DNA of 24,908 nucleotides, taken from the NCBI GenBank assembly GCA_044376515.1, contig JBILKV010000370.1:1-24908 (forward strand). The letters run 5' to 3'. More notes on this DNA, generated by a model, which was not told the DNA's origin, searched no databases, and saw only the letters and a list, made by a program, of their open reading frames with translations. Origin of the DNA: Chth-196 sp044376515 (GTDB taxonomy: Bacteria > Verrucomicrobiota > Verrucomicrobiia > Chthoniobacterales > Chthoniobacteraceae). The first letter of the stretch is position 1. The letters are not shown here.

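Noticed and set aside
1..24908. Assembly artefact from collapsed or expanded repeats
   Set aside because: Repeat copies differ at many bases and carry different insertions, and the frame is kept throughout. A false expansion would give near-identical copies. Long reads would settle it.
1..24908. Several adjacent genes or a decayed pseudogene
   Set aside because: No stop, frameshift, ribosome-binding site with start, or non-coding gap appears anywhere in the frame, and domains run on continuously.

Overview
The whole window is the inside of one giant protein-coding gene on the minus strand. Reading the reverse complement with codons at positions 3k to 3k+2 (for example 24906-24908, 17700-17702, 5028-5030, 3-5), I found one open frame from the right edge to the left edge: 8,302 complete codons with no stop and no sign of a frame change. 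Neither the start codon, signal peptide and promoter (beyond 24908) nor the stop codon and cell-surface anchor (beyond position 1) is in the window. The fragment alone would be roughly 0.8 MDa. There is no second gene, RNA gene, promoter, terminator, insertion sequence or CRISPR array that I can support.

The product is a secreted, almost all-beta, Gly/Ser/Thr/Ala/Val-rich and Cys-poor repeat protein. High GC (about 60% by eye) and the mixture of PATR beta-strand repeats, LamG, NHL, RCC1, PA14, L-type-lectin-like, MBG-like and immunoglobulin-like modules suggest a Verrucomicrobiota or other PVC-group bacterium. This taxonomic call is inference from domain content only.

Layout from amino to carboxyl end (descending coordinates). 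(1) 24908-23160: irregular beta-helix-like repeats. (2) 23155-9745: a beta-helix made of one partial and seven further copies of a core repeat of about 340 residues. Other domains are plugged in at fixed places: three six-blade NHL propellers, two L-type-lectin-like domains and two LamG domains. A block [NHL, core, core+lectin, core, LamG] occurs twice in succession (20375-15115 and 15114 to about 8900). (3) 9715-8560: a third LamG and the last beta-strand repeats. (4) 8550-7715: a He_PIG-like Ig domain and an unrecognised domain of about 195 residues. (5) 7712-3360: a tandem pair of [Ig, RCC1 blade, LamG, six RCC1 blades] cassettes. In each, a LamG domain splits the seven-blade RCC1 propeller after blade 1; in the second, a PA14 domain also splits that LamG. 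(6) 3360-1665: six repeats of about 82 residues with a SGLPV signature and one MBG-like domain. (7) 1664-1: six Ig-like domains, running off the window.

Taken together this looks like a megadalton-scale cell-surface stalk or adhesin carrying many candidate glycan-binding domains (two lectin-like, five LamG, one PA14) on a beta-helix and Ig scaffold. The sugar-binding role is inferred from the families and is not shown by the sequence.
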